From Schistosoma haematobium (Eukaryota > Platyhelminthes > Trematoda > Strigeidida > Schistosomatidae): a stretch of 64,000 bases of DNA. Both the position numbers and the translations under genes were made by a program. Below the pieces are notes generated by a model. The model did no database searches. It was given only the letters and a program-made list of their open reading frames with translations, and was not told where the DNA came from. This document shows, piece by piece, positions 11,400 to 24,035 of this stretch (position 1 is the first letter of the stretch; every line of letters starts with the position of its first letter). The DNA lies in contig NC_067198.1 of NCBI RefSeq assembly GCF_000699445.3, forward strand, positions 2,423,301 through 2,487,300. The letters run 5' to 3'.

Positions 11400-14300
11400 A
11401 AATAGTTCAAATGGTTCAAATGGTTGTGGATGGAATAGAAGAAGCTTTCGCTTAACAGGCTTCCGTGTTTATTAGCAGTGGATCACCAAAACCTCCAGGC
11501 AGGAACCTAGGTATATTAACTATAGTAGATTAAAAAAAGAAATTGGTAATTCATAATAAGATGTTACCCTTAGTCCTTAATAATAGGTCAAGTTTCCTCT
11601 CAAAGGACCCATGGGAAGTCGTTTGGACTAATTCAGTCGTCAGCGAATTCCAACATTTGACAACTCTTAAAGAGTAGAAGTTGCGTCTACAGTCCGTTCT
11701 GCTGTAGTGTCTCTCTAGTTTCTAGGTGTGTTACCCCTTAGGTTTGTGTTGAGACTAAGCTTAAGTAGGTGTTTAAGTGGATGTCCAGCAGTGTTATAGA
11801 TACTGTAAGCCATCAGAAGGTCACCTCTAAGACGCCTATACTCTAATGAGTAAAGGTTAAATGATTGAAGGCTCTCTTCATAAGGTTTGAATTTGAGTCC
11901 CCGAACTGCTTTTGTGGCGCGTCATTGGATACGCTCCAGAGTGACATTATCGTTTTGGAGTGAGGGAGGAAGTACTATGTTTCCTTACTATGAATGGGGA
12001 CGAATAAAACTGTTAAAGATTATGTGGAATGTTCTTCCGTCAAACTGGCCAAGGATTCGCTTCAATGTTATCAGTGCAAGGTTTGCTCGAAAGGCATTTC
12101 TGTCATAGTTATCGTAGGACTTTAAATCGTAGGCACCAAGACCCCTAAATCTTTTTCAACTTGTTGTAACTGTTGTCCGCAGCATGTCGCAGATGGGCTA
12201 CTTTACACTATGAAGTGTTAAAGCTAAGTCCGTTATCGTCTGCCCAACTTTGAAGTCGAATCAAATCTTCCTGAAGTGCAAGTATATCGTCTTGGTTGTG
12301 TATCTCTCTTCAGATTTCACGTCATCAGCAAAAAGTAATAAGTCCGACGTTACCTGTTGTGGAAGATCATTTATATGAGTCAAGAAGACAAGAAATCCTA
12401 GTACTGAGCCCTGGGGGACCCCACTAGGACATTCCATAGCCCAAGATAAAGTAAAGTTAACCCTGGCCTTGAAATGTCGACTTTTCAGATATGAAATGAG
12501 CCAATCAGTCAGAAGTGGTCTGATACTCAATCGTTTGAGCTTATTGATAAGATATATATGGTTGACCCTGTCAAAAGCTTTTGGAAATCAAGGCAAATTA
12601 TATCAACCTGCCCCTTGCGATCAAGGATGGTTGTCCATCTCAATTGACTGATCACTAGGTGGTGATCAATATCATGTGTGCAGATCGAATGCTATCGATC
12701 ATGTTGCAATGTGGCCACCAGTCTAGGTGACTCGACATTGCGGGCACTATATATTGAGATTAGATGGTGGTTGGAGCATCAGTTCTCTCAGGATTACAGG
12801 TACAGCTTGGTGACGAGTGTCAAGTAGCACGAAACCCGGGTCCAGGGTTTCCTGTCGACTACCTCCAACCACCATCTAATGGTTGTCCATCTGTCCACCG
12901 AAGTCAGCAGGTTGGTCATACAAGAGTAACCCTTCCTGAAACCATGCTGTTGGGGTGCGAAGAAATTTAAGGACAGTAAATAGTCATGTATACAATTGGA
13001 TATCAGGGACTCAATGATTTTTGAATGTATAGAGAGGAAAGCCGCCGGTCGGTAACTTGAAGGTTCTTTGCGTCGACCTCCTTTGAAAAGTGGTGTAATG
13101 TGAGCCAGCTTCTAATGTTCCGGTAGTTTGCCTCGGCTTAGCGAGTGTGAGAACATCACGCTAATCGCTGTTGCCAGGATTGAGGCTGCAGAATGAACCA
13201 TATCTGGGCCAGGAGAAGTGTCTTTTCTTGGGTGTCGCAGTTTCCGGAACACTAAGTCAGCGTTCAGGTTCACCACGGAAAGTCCTGTGCAGTTGCAGAT
13301 GAAGCTGTCATCGGTATAGTTGATGAGGATCTGTTGAAATGTCCAAGAGTATTGTTCAGCCAAAAGGTTGGCGGCGTCGCCGTCGTTATTGGTCGTGTCA
13401 TTAGGACCTAGTAGTTGGGAAACTCCAGTTTTGGCTTGATGAAGAGGGGCTGTATAACGGAATAAGCTTTCTCAGATTGGAGACAAATTTATCCATATGC
13501 GTGATCTGGTACTGAAGCCTGTCATCCTTTATAGCTTTCGTGCATATATTCCTTATATGTTTGTATTGCCTGTTCGCGCCGTTGTTGTCAGTTCGTTTGT
13601 ATTCTGCCCAACAGTGCCTTTTGCGGCTTAGCAGGCGAAGAGTGTGGTTCGTGATGTTTGTAGGTTGCTTGTAGTTATTGATGACCGTTTGAGGAACTGA
13701 CTGCTTGGTAGCACATAAGAGCGTGTGCAGTAAGAAGTCCCAATGAGCGCTCATATCAAGTTGAGGGTGAACACCCCCATCCACATGTTTTATATAGCCC
13801 TGTAGAGCTGACACATCCAATCGTTTGAAATTCCAGCGCCTGATGTTGGTTGGGTGTCTTAGCTCAGTTTTTCTGACAAACCTGAAGGCTATAACGGCAT
13901 GATCGCTTTTCCCCGGGGGGAGCCAGGATGTAGAGGTTGTCAACTAGAAATTCTTCGTTTGTAAATACTTAGTCTAGGCGCGACGGTATCTAATTGTTTT
14001 TCTAACGAGTTGCCGACTTCACATTTTCGTATAATCCCAAATCCTCAATGAGGTTGAAGAACCGAGCTTCAGTCGAGTTTTCACTTCTATTATACGTATG
14101 TTCCGCGAAATTGACTCTAGGGAGATTGAAGTCCCCTAGAATCAGGATATGAGTGAAACCGAGACGCGTAGAGCGGGATAGTCCTCCCAGAACACGACTG
14201 TCAGCAATGGGATTCCTATAGATGACCCCGACTAGGCACATCAAAGTAGTAAACAATCTTACAGAGCACCATACAGACTCATCAAGATTGTTGAACTCAT

Positions 14301-15570
14301 AGTTATGAGCTTGGTTTACCTCCAAGCAAGATCGTATGTATACGGCTACTCCACCCCAATCCCTGTTTTTCTATCATTGGGGAACAAAGACATCCCAGGT
14401 ATTGCTAGCTCCTGGTCCGCAAACTGAGAAGATATCCAAGTTTCAGATATTCTTATCAGATGAGCCTTGTTAGCATTGCCAAGTTCACGTAGCTCACCCA
14501 TTTTATTTGGTAGACCCGCGGCGTTCATGTATAAGCAGTTTATGCTTTCATTTTGAAAAGCGTGAGCTACCTGTTTGTCTTTATGAGCCTTACGTGAATG
14601 GACAGGTAGCCTACCTATATAAGACCTGCCGAGCTGGTAGGCCCTGTCCTTTACACGTTTTTTTTTATGATCAAGACAGTCCACAAGTTGAATGGTCAGC
14701 TCCAACTTGCCTTTGTGCTTGACCCTGGCGTCATGTGGCCTATCCGGGAGCGCAGGGATTCCAGTTAGCGACCGACGTCCGTTGGCACGAAATGCTTCCG
14801 GATTTGCAGCGGCCATATGGGAGGATGGGAAAGTTATCCTCATTAGCCGGGGTCTAGAATCACCGTCCTTCTTGGCTAGTCTCGTCACATGTTAAGTCAG
14901 TATGTTTTCGAGCCTCAAGGACTGCTCAAGGAATTTCCATTCCCTAATATAAAATTTTGCTTGACTAGGGTCGGTGTTTTCAGGTACACCTTGCACAATT
15001 ATATTTCTTCTGCGGAAAATCTTCTCGCAAGATTCTTTATGGATGTTCCGGATGAGGTTGCGCTCAGAATACGGTATGTTGGGCAGTGTTCTTGCGTTCC
15101 CATCGGATTTCAGTAAGTGCGACACTTGGGGTGTTCAGCTTAGACGGTGACGCCTGGTTCTTTTTAGCTCTGTTAACGTGAGTCCAATCACCTACAGAGT
15201 TTTTGGGAACTACTCTTGCATCCAAGAACCCTGAGCTGGGAGACCCGAGTTTATTGAGGGAGTCCATTACCGTAGACGTGATGATGTTGCTGAGTTTTAA
15301 CATGTCATCATTAGTGCTAATGCATGCTCGAACGATGGTATACCTGTCGATATCTCTATTCATGTTTTCGTTGCGCGCCCTTATTTGTCTACCCGTTTTA
15401 CGACTGTCATTTTCCAAGTTTGCTGACAACTTATACCGCAGACCTGTCAATGGGACAATGATGTTACTCAGCAAACCTACAGCATCTGTGCTGCTTGGAA
15501 TAGATTCTTTAGATCAGAAATGGTACTTTTGCTGCGTAAGAACACAGCAAAAGTTTGAGAAATGCAAATG
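11400..15570 (-). mobile_element. CR1-like non-LTR retrotransposon, decayed, minus strand
   Basis: From the 5' end (right): ORF1-like frame 15474-14892 with RRRNIIVQGVPENTDPS; endonuclease 14888-14002 (NAAGLPNKMGELRELGN, ISETW, ILILGDFNLP); linker 13943-13401 (PPGKSDHAVIAF; WLPPGK); RT 13363-12261 (GVPQGSVLGF, FADDVK); and C-terminus to about 11400 ([34 protein letters not shown]-like). Several frameshifts and stops. An HH-C SINE is inserted at 12641-12878. Element ends were not fixed precisely. SR1 is a known CR1-like schistosome element; I cannot say whether this is SR1. Confidence 0.85.
12641..12878. repeat. HH-C SINE with inverted 5' part, inserted in CR1
   Basis: Flanked by a 14-bp duplication ATGGTTGTCCATCT (12627-12640 and 12879-12892). 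12641 to ~12780 is the HH-C 3' region in minus orientation. ~12785-12878 is the hammerhead region in plus orientation (GTGACGAG, so the core C is lost). Fits LINE-type insertion with 5' inversion. Confidence 0.85.
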
Positions 15571-15599
15571 ACGTTAGGACTAAACTTCCCAGACTGACT

Positions 15600-18500
15600 A
15601 GAATTTGTGCAGTGAGGTGGCTAGACTTCCACCGTTGAACGGTGGGAAACGCTTCAAAATCCCAATCACTAGGCTAAATCCGTTTCTAACAGGAGAAACA
15701 ACCTGACTGCCCAAGTCATCGATACCATTCCGGAATTCCACAGTATGTTTGGTGCGTTTGTAGTTGCTAATCCGACGAAAGTTGATGAGTGGGTACAGGT
15801 CGAGAACAAAAAACGACATAACGCTAATAAAGAAAATCCAACCCCTTCCCTAAAATTAGCCGAGAAATTAATCACTGATCACAGTGACAGGTCAGTTATC
15901 TTTCATAAAGTGAAAGCTCAGAACCCAAAACTCGTTTTGTGCATGACGTTAGGTTTGTAGGACAGATACGTAATCAACTTATGCCTCCGAATACGTTGCT
16001 AAAGGTGTATAGACAAATTAGCCAAATGAATTTGTAACATATAAACTAGGCTGCTTAAAGTAGTATTTAAATTTCCTAATGAATGGGACTTGATATTACG
16101 GAATGGACATAAACTAAACGGGTCAGGAGTTTTTGTCTGTAAGGACTTACAGCCCGCAGATCATGTAGAAAGATGAGAAGCCGAAAAAGATTTAACAGTA
16201 AGGGCCTGAAAATTGTAAATTTTCGGATTGTGAGGTTTCAACAGGGAATGATAGCGAATCCACTATGGATGCAGCACGAAGCCATTTAAATAGGCTTCGG
16301 ATATGTTACACAAATGCTCGAAGCTTGCTTAATAAGCGATCTGAACTGGGTGTGCAAATTTACTCTACCAAGCCAGATGTAATCGCAGTCACAGAAAATT
16401 AGCAAATACGTATATAGTATGGAACTTGATCTTGAAGGTTTCACGTAAGAGCCAACAGAATCCAGAAGCGTAAAGGAGGAGTACTAGCTCTATTCATTAG
16501 GAACACTATCCCATTTACCATTATCGACACTATATCTCATGAGATTGGGACGTAAGAATTAGTTAGTTGCCGTTTGAAACGCAAGAAACAAGAACTGCTA
16601 TTTTGTTTGGTCTACCCCAGTAAGCTGTGAGGTACATGAGTTCTTTTTAGACAGCTTCAATATTTGGTCACAAAGTGGTTGATAATTAATCCGAGGAGAC
16701 TTCAATGCACAGAGAGTAGACTGGAAGAATCTGAGGATTGAATTGTCAGGAAATTCCTACGGGCATGAACTAGTTGATGCTATTATTGCATGTGCCCTAG
16801 TACAGCATGTGAAAGAAGTGACTAGGTACGACTCGGACTCTGAATCATCCTTACTAGGTCTTATATTGAATCACTATGAGGATGACGTTGAGAACATCTA
16901 TTACATGCCACCCTTAGGTAAAAGTGATCATACAGTTCTAACTTTTGACTTCCATAAAACTGTCAATCACGAGCACGCGTTAGCTCAACCCAGACCTAAC
17001 GTCTGGAAAGCAAACATACCAGATACCATGCACTCGGCATCGTTAGTGGATTGTACAATCGACCCGGAGTCCTCAATCGAAACAGCTTGGCACACATTCC
17101 GAAATTTATACTTAAGAGTTACCGCACCTCACATCCCATGGATTATATCAAAAGAGCCGAGAAACCCTCCACCATGGTTCATTGATGAGGTCCCCATCCT
17201 TCTACTTAAGAGGAGAGGAATGTGGGAAAGACTTAGGTTAATGGGTACAGATGAGGAAAAATCTCAATATCGAGAAGCTTGAAAAACTCGTGCCTTTACC
17301 CTCCTTAAGCTAAGAAATTTATAGAACGTCACAAACTCTTATATTAGTATATAAAGTAAAGGACTAAAAGAATAGGAAATATTCCAGCACTATGAGGAGA
17401 CAGTAACGCCTCACCATTTTTGAAAACGACTGTGGTAAAGCTCAAGTATTCTCAAACTAGTTTAGAAATGTATATACCGTTTAAACACCCTTCTTGCTAG
17501 TCCATGCAAATCCCCCCCACACACTGGACAACGTGACCACCAAAAAACTCTATGTCTTTGGTCTTCTAAATAAGCATGAAACAGGCAAATCCACGGAACT
17601 CAATGAAATGCATCATAGGTTACCAAAGAAACTAGCTAACTTCGTTGTGAACTTCTGAAGTATATGTTCTAATCTATCTGTGACCCATGGTCGATTACCA
17701 CAAGACTGAAAAATCGCCATAGTAATCTCTGTCTTCAAAACAGGTACGAAACATAAACCTGAGAACTATCGACCCGTTAGCCTAACTAGCGTGGTTGTTA
17801 AAATTTTAGATTGGATTTTTCGGAACGTGTTGTTCAAGTATCTCAATAAAAACCAGATGCTTTCGGAAAAGCAGCATGGCTTTAGAATAGGCTATTCCTG
17901 TCTCATAAAAACTGAAAGTTACCTATAGACATAGCGTACATTGACTTCAGTAAAGCGATTGACAAAATCTCTCACAACCGTGTGTTATATAAGTTAAGAA
18001 ATTCAGGGATTGGGTGCAGTTTATTGATGTGGATGAAAGACTTCTTAGTCGAGCGTCAACGAGGAGTACGGGTGGACTCCAAGTTATCTAGCTGGGAAAC
18101 TGTGCCTAGCAGAGTTCCTCAGGGTACAGCAATGGGGCCAGTCTTATTCCTCTTGTATATGAATGACCATCGAAAATTGGCAGTTGCCGATTAATATTTT
18201 CAAGCGTATTGTGATGCATATTGGTGAACAAGGTAGATACGTACGTGACGAAAAACACTGAGCTACCTGTTGTTCAGACAAACAATGACTTGAGAATCAT
18301 TGTTAGCTACGACTTAAAATCTACTGCACACTGTCGTACAATAGCCACATGGTCAGTATGTAGGGTCGACGCTAAAACTTTTTAACGCTGAATATACTAT
18401 TTATGCATCCTAAACTTGAGTGCTGCATGCAAGCGGCTAGCTCGTGTTTAAAAAAGACAGCGACTTTGGAAAAAGGTTCAGAGAACAGCAATTGGACTGA

Positions 18501-18930
18501 TTCCCGGAATAGCGAAGCTCCCGTAAGATCATCGACTGGTTAAGCTAAACATTTTCCCGTTGCTATATCGAAGAACTAGAGGTAACCTGATTACAGTTTT
18601 CAAATTATTTGGTGATAAATTTGCACCTGACACCCCAATATTTTTGTCTTTCAAAGCAGAGAATTTACGATGGCACTCAAAAAATGTTCACAAGCTCAGG
18701 ACAAACTACTTGTCAGTTGACTACTGACTTTCCCATCGAATCATCAACGAATGGAATTCAGTGTCTCAACACGTGGCTGAAATTGCATCTGTTGACTCTT
18801 TCAAAAGACAGTTGAATCAACTAAGAGACCATCACAGCCAGGACTAACACAGGCCATCTAGCCTCTTGTCCTTTCCAAACTGAAACTGTCACCAGATACC
18901 TAGAATCATTCTGAAACGATAAAAAGTGAG
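15600..18930 (+). mobile_element. CR1-like non-LTR retrotransposon, decayed, plus strand
   Basis: A different CR1-like family from the neighbour. An ORF1-like remnant at 15745-15960 contains SDRSVIFHKVKAQNP. Endonuclease: RLRICYTNARSLLNKRSEL (from 16297), KPDVIAVTE, and C-terminal part 16743-17282 (LGKSDHTVLTFDF). RT: ENYRPVSLTSVVVKILDW, AYIDFSKA, SGIGCSLLMWMKDFL, SRVPQGTAMGPVLFLLYMND (to 18190), then decayed C-terminus. Many stops. The left boundary with the minus element is uncertain. Confidence 0.82.
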
Positions 18931-19065
18931 TGAAAAGAAATCGTTCACTTGATTCAAGCTTGTGAAGATATTGGATTTATCGGAAACAACAGTTAACGTT
19001 TGATTCAAAGTATTTTGCAAAATATATTGGACATTAAATCGCATGTCTATTGGTTACCGTCTATT

Positions 19066-22000
19066 ATGAATCAAGGACGCGGTAAGGTGTACGGTCTTAG
19101 TTTCCCAACTAGAAAGCCCAAAAATGAAATAAAGGTTTCGGTAAATGACGTCTTCAACGAGGAATCCGATAAAGAGGAAAACTACAAAGAACTTGTAGGG
19201 GTTTCATCGTTTATTGACGATAAATTTTCAGAAACCAGCCGATTATTCTCAAACGACTTGCATAGCTCAGAATAGGATTAATCGAAGGGTATCAATGCGT
19301 TCCATATTTTTGAAAATATTCAGGTAAAAACAGAGTTAGAAAAAGCCTTCGAGGAAGACCCATCAGTATTCCAATACGATGAATACTTAGACGATATACA
19401 CGATAAAAAAGCAGAAGATATTTCTAGAAAAACCGTCAAAACAGTGGGTCTTTTAAATCTTAATTTTTTCAGTCCAAGTATGTCGGTAGACTTATAAAGG
19501 CATCCAATGAGCGAAAACTTGAGAGAGAGCTATGTGTCGAACGGAAGGCTCAGAAGGAAATTGAAGCAGAATCTGATATGTGTAACAACAAGGAGTCATT
19601 CGTTACCTCAGCGTACAAAAGTAAATTAAGTGAACTTCGCGCACTCGTAGAAAAACGCAAGGAAGAAGAGGAGAGAGAGAAAGTTATGGATGTTTGCAAA
19701 CAAGATGGCTTAGGGGGATTTTACCGGTTTATGTTTGATAATCAAGATAAAACATCTGCGGGATATACAGTAAGATCCTTTTTTATTGGCTGCCATGTTT
19801 GCTAGCTTTCATTTTTACTTGACTCATATTGCACGAAACTCTGTACACTTGCCTGATCTTTACTGAGAAGCATGTACAAAGTGTTAGGGAAACAAGGTGT
19901 TGATAGCGAGGAACAGCATGTGCAGTCTATAATTATTGGACAAAAACATTACCGAGTAGTTTAATGCCACTTTTCTAACTCGATAAGTTGGATTTATTAG
20001 TTATTCACTTGATGCTCTTTTGATGTCTCTCCTTGCGAAAATTTTTCACTAGAGATGTGCATAGTTGTAGTCATTCTGATTATCTCCTAGAAAACCAACT
20101 GACAAGCACCTGGCTTTTTATTGATACGTAGAGGTAATGTAATTATTGCAAGGAGGCACATATCCACTAACATTGGGTTACTGACACTTGAATAAAAAGT
20201 AATAGACCTTTAAGCAGTAACTATGGACTATTTTTGCACACAACTATCACTGCTGTGGAAATAACGTTTAATGCTCCCCAGCATTAGTTACTTTACTGTT
20301 CATTTTCTGGTTTTAAAAAGCATTGAGAATAACAGTCAACGGACAATTCCAGAATGTTTCAAAAATAAAACTCCATTTGTGTTATATTTAGTTATGGTCT
20401 TTCCTGTAAGAAATGGTGTGAAAAAACGTAATATGGTACACTCTTTATCCCTCGTTCATGTTAGCTGAAGCTAATTGGGGTGTAAATAACCAGTCCATTT
20501 CCGAGTTGCAGTTGTAGGGCAGCACGTTTGCAATGCCTGCTAAAAGTTAGCGCTAGTTACAGTCTATACAAATTTGTAGAACGAAATCATTACAACCCGT
20601 GACTGTCAAATCACTATGCAACTCAACTCTGTACTTACTGGTCATATTTCAATCAACTACTTTTGAGGTGTATGTTCACAAGATTGCTGCTACTTTCGGG
20701 TACCCATCTTAACTTTGAATATGTTCTGGGTAGCGTCAAGCTTAATCTTGCATCCTGATGACTAGCAAATGTCTTGGTTTTAGTCCTTATTGTGGGTGCA
20801 CCGTTCGTATTTGGATTATTCACTGCGTACATACTCAGAAATCTTAAACATAATACAAACTAACTCATTTACCGGATACTTGAATATGAGCTGTACTCTG
20901 AGTGTAAGTTAAGAGAATGTGACCTTGTGTGTGATGTGTTGGTATTTATAATCATATAAATAGAAAAATTATATATACCATTAGTATTTAGATAAATCCA
21001 GAATAATCAACTTTTACATTATTACCTGTTCCAATTAGGAGGAATGCCATCATCGCACTACAAGCAAAGAAGATTGTTTGGAAGCAGACTCTAACTCTGC
21101 ATCTACAATTAAAAAACAAACTGTAAAAGAACATACAAGGAAAAAGACCGATGTTATTACAGAGCAGTATGATAATGATGATAATAATAATAATAACAAA
21201 AATGTATCATCACCCTCACCAAATAAAGCTTTTCCTAACTGTGATGATGATGATGGTGTAACCGAAAGTGATCGTAAAGATGATAAAACAAGGTATATGA
21301 TTACATATATGTAACATTTTGTTTAGAAATATGGATTTATTTTGTTTCTAATCAGTATACTGATATGATTTAAATAGCATTATATTTGTTATGATCCGGT
21401 TATAGCTATGACTAATCAAAATATCTTTGTCATAGTGAACGCATATGTTAACATAATGGGTCAATGCAACACTTATAGTTTTCAGCAAAACTTAAATTAT
21501 GCTTCAAATAACTCTTAATACAGTTACAAATTATCAAAGTGACAGGGGAGTCAGACATTTATTCTTTGCAGTAAACGACGCTGATACATGGGAAAAATAT
21601 GAATAGCTAAACCTTTTCAGGGTGTTTTGAGAACCCAACCATACAGGATTCGAGTTTTATAACTGCTGATTGTAAACCTCCCATTCTGTTTAGTTCATTA
21701 AAGTTCACTTACAGGCTTTTACGTAAATTAGCTCATATTAATTTAAATGTATTCTATCATTATACTGGATTATATGTGTTTCATTATGTGGAAATTTCAT
21801 ACAATCACTCAACCCAATCTATCAGTTAGTTGAGTAAAACATAAACAACTACATGATAATAGATGAAAGCAATAATCAGTACTTTTACATGTGGAAACCA
21901 TTAAGATTTCACAACTACTAAGAACAACTAATGAGATTGCAAAGTCATCATCAAACTCTCTTTAAGTTTGTGTTGATGTGAAAATTTTATGGCTTAATTA

Positions 22001-22649
22001 TTCAGTTCATAGATCAAAATATTACTATATAGGCATATCATTGTGTTTGAAGTTTCATCATTTCACAATATCTGACCAATTGTTAACATTTTTACTTCAA
22101 CATTTTATTTATTTATTTATTTAAACACATGAACATTGGTACAAGGAGGCACCACAAGCCTATGCGCCACATAAATCATTTGAGTTATGTGAGGGCTGGG
22201 ATACTTCCAGGGTGCCCAACACCTGGAGCCTTTGACCTAAAGGTCTAATCCACAAGACAGTGGAGCAACGTCAGGAGGAGATGCAGTCCCATGGTAGCCA
22301 GTGACCAATAATTGGTTCATACGCCATTTGTTCCCCCAGGATGCTGGAGCCCCTGTGCACCATTGGTTCGGGATCAGGGTTTTCCAAACCCCCCCTAGGT
22401 GGAATCTCCATGTCCACTAACCCGATTAAAGCGCCGGACTTTCGCTTTTCGTCCTCTGAGTTTCGTAAAGAACACCCTAGCCGCGAGAAGTCAGTGAGTA
22501 GAACTTCCCTGTCAGTGGCTGTATGCACGTGGTCGTGTGAGAGCATTTGGAGAGCGAGAGCTGACTCTACCTACTCTTGGCCGTACCAGGACATTTGGGG
22601 GTTGTATTGTTGGATGCCTCCTTGTACATATATGTTTCAACACAACCTG

Positions 22650-22690
<41 letters not shown>

Positions 22691-23008
22691 CATTTTTATA
22701 CACAGTTCATAAATATGTTTGTCCATCTATAAATTTAATCAAAGGTTGTCACTCAATCCCTTAACAACTAAACTTCATTTATTATTATTAGTAATACTTA
22801 TATTTTCTCAATTATATCACATAATAGAGCCTCTCATCAATCGAAGAAAGATCTAAATACTTATTTGAATAAAAAGAATCAAAAAATACCTGGAATAATA
22901 ATGGCACGTTTACGAGTAACTACTGATGAAGAATTAATTGCTGCTCGTCAACGTTATTTAGATAGAAAAGCAGCTGGAATACATGCAGTTATAGTTGAAT
23001 CAGATTAA
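19066..23008 (+). CDS. NSRP1: NSRP1/CCDC55-like nuclear speckle splicing regulatory protein
   Basis: NSRP1 is a nuclear speckle protein that binds SR factors and alters splice-site choice (family knowledge). Exons: 19066-19194, 19232-19288, 19324-19443, 19473-19769, 21039-21292, 22828-23008; total 1,038 nt, 345 aa. Homology blocks: N-terminal YGLSFP (human YGLILP); AQNRINRRVKTELEKAFEED then VFQYDEY (human KLEIQKALAED then VYEYDSIYD); SKYVGRLIKA (human PKYIHNLLKA); ESFVTSAYKSKL (143-154; human EAFVTSAYKKKL); GGFYRFMF; and C-terminal AARQRYLDRKAAGI (human SARDRYLARQMARV). A coiled-coil-prone Glu/Lys/Arg stretch spans about 103-190. The region after it is Asp/Asn/Ser-rich. At 345 aa it is much shorter than human (558 aa) and lacks the long Arg/Ser/His/Glu-rich part. 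The ATG is the first in frame before YGL. First introns are 37, 35 and 29 nt; later ones 1,269 and 1,535 nt. Confidence 0.88.
19195..19472 (+). other. Three NSRP1 micro-introns (37, 35 and 29 nt)
   Basis: Introns at 19195-19231 (GTAGGG...TTTTCAG), 19289-19323 (GTATCA...ATTCAG) and 19444-19472 (GTGGGT...TTTTTTCAG). Reading through puts stops at 19273-19275 and about 19495. Removing all three keeps phase 0 and restores the conserved block running from AQNRINRR into VKTELEKAFEED, then on to SKYVGRLIKA. That homology across the junctions is the main support. Confidence 0.82.
19770..21038 (+). other. NSRP1 intron 4
   Basis: Donor ACA|GTAAGA, acceptor AATTAG|GAGGAA, phase 0. I see no recognisable repeat or gene in it. 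Confidence 0.75.
22105..22607 (-). repeat. Dispersed repeat D, near full length
   Basis: The plus strand starts with (TTTA)n, the reversed A-rich end. It runs to CCAGGACATTTGGGG, the reversed 5' end. The minus strand has an ORF (22546-22271) sharing SHDHVHTATDREVLLTDFSR with the 61 kb copy. Inserted in NSRP1 intron 5. Confidence 0.8.
22653..22688. repeat. (TA)n microsatellite
   Basis: About 18 TA units directly beside repeat D in the NSRP1 intron. Confidence 0.9.
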
Positions 23009-23216
23009 TGATTGATTAGATGTTGTTCTTCTCATTTTTTGTTTGTTTCTGTGTATATGAATTCATATTTTTATATTATTTATTGATTTTTTATTGTTGT
23101 TATGGGAAATAATCTTTAAATTGGGATAAAAGAAATTAGCTTGGTAACAATATCCATTTAATATCAATGAACTGAGAATGGATATTATTACTATTATTGT
23201 ATAAAAAGGTATTGTA

Positions 23217-23222
23217 AATAAA
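23217..23222 (+). promoter_or_regulatory. Candidate NSRP1 polyadenylation signal
   Basis: AATAAA about 209 nt after the NSRP1 stop codon, the first such hexamer I see downstream. The 3' end was not tested. Confidence 0.4.
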
Positions 23223-23589
23223 TCATAGTTGAATATATACTTTTCATTGTAATTTGCTTTTCATATAGTCACTAATTGATTTCTTGTTTACTTGAGTTAA
23301 TTTGAGTAAATATCCCCCCCATCAACCCTTACCCTTGTGATAACTTCTTCTGTTATGGTTTATTATACTTCTAAATATAGTTGATAAGAGATTATTTCAA
23401 ATGTGATGTGATGTATTTACTACACTATAGATAATTGTATATAGTGATTTTGTCCATTTTTGTTCCTCTTGTTATTATTGTATGCGAAAAGATTAAGAGT
23501 AAATTAGCTGTTTTGATTTGGTAAATTACATTGGTGTTATAACTTGTGCCCTTCTGCCTTATTAATATATAACGTAACGATACCGTCAA

Positions 23590-24035
23590 TTAGAGAACAG
23601 TGAATTATCGATCGGACCAATGACGCATAAAACGCGTACAAGCAGTCTAAAGTCTTTATCGGTCCTGATTCCCGCCTAGCCCTGACTGTTAAGTGTAGAA
23701 TACAAATCTCAGCCTCCGTGATATGAATCATGTATTTGAAACATACTGGGTTTATATATAAATCAAACAGACAATATCGTACCATAAAACAAGAAACAAT
23801 ATTTGTACAAGATTTAGCCAAAAGTGGCTGTGAATGTGGGGGGTAGTAAATGATAGACAGGGCATAATTGAAGAATGGTAAATTGTATAATAATAGTTCG
23901 TAGGTCAAAATAAAGCTCATAATAAGAGGGACATGAATATGAATAGTTTAGTTACTTAGTAACTATACAACAAAAATGTATTTATAGTGTTAGTCTAGAC
24001 ATAGATTCTAACAGTTACCATTCATTATTCTCATC
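23590..24035 (-). repeat. Unclassified dispersed repeat, copy 1
   Basis: Shares ordered blocks with 37100-37490: CAATGACG, CAAATATCAGCCTCC-type, ATGTATTT-AGACATAC-type, TTTGTACAAGAT, AAGTGGCTGTGA, GTTACTTAGTA. A 127-codon minus frame inside it is not conserved in the other copy. Family unknown; orientation arbitrary. Confidence 0.55.

Larger units (their letters stand above)
21293..22827 (+). other. NSRP1 intron 5
   Basis: Splits an Arg codon (AG|A). Donor AG|GTATAT, acceptor AATAG|A. It contains a minus-strand dispersed element (22105-22607) and a (TA)n tract (about 22653-22688). Confidence 0.75.

Noticed and set aside
19066..19275. NSRP1 as a single short ORF ending at 19275
   Set aside because: The conserved block continues only after removing the 37- and 35-nt introns; the stop lies in the wrong frame of spliced exon 2.
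22341..22712. 123-codon plus-strand ORF running into (TA)n
   Set aside because: It is antisense to repeat D and ends in microsatellite translation.
23537..23920. 127-codon minus-strand ORF
   Set aside because: It overlaps a dispersed repeat whose second copy does not keep the frame, and it has no recognisable domain.
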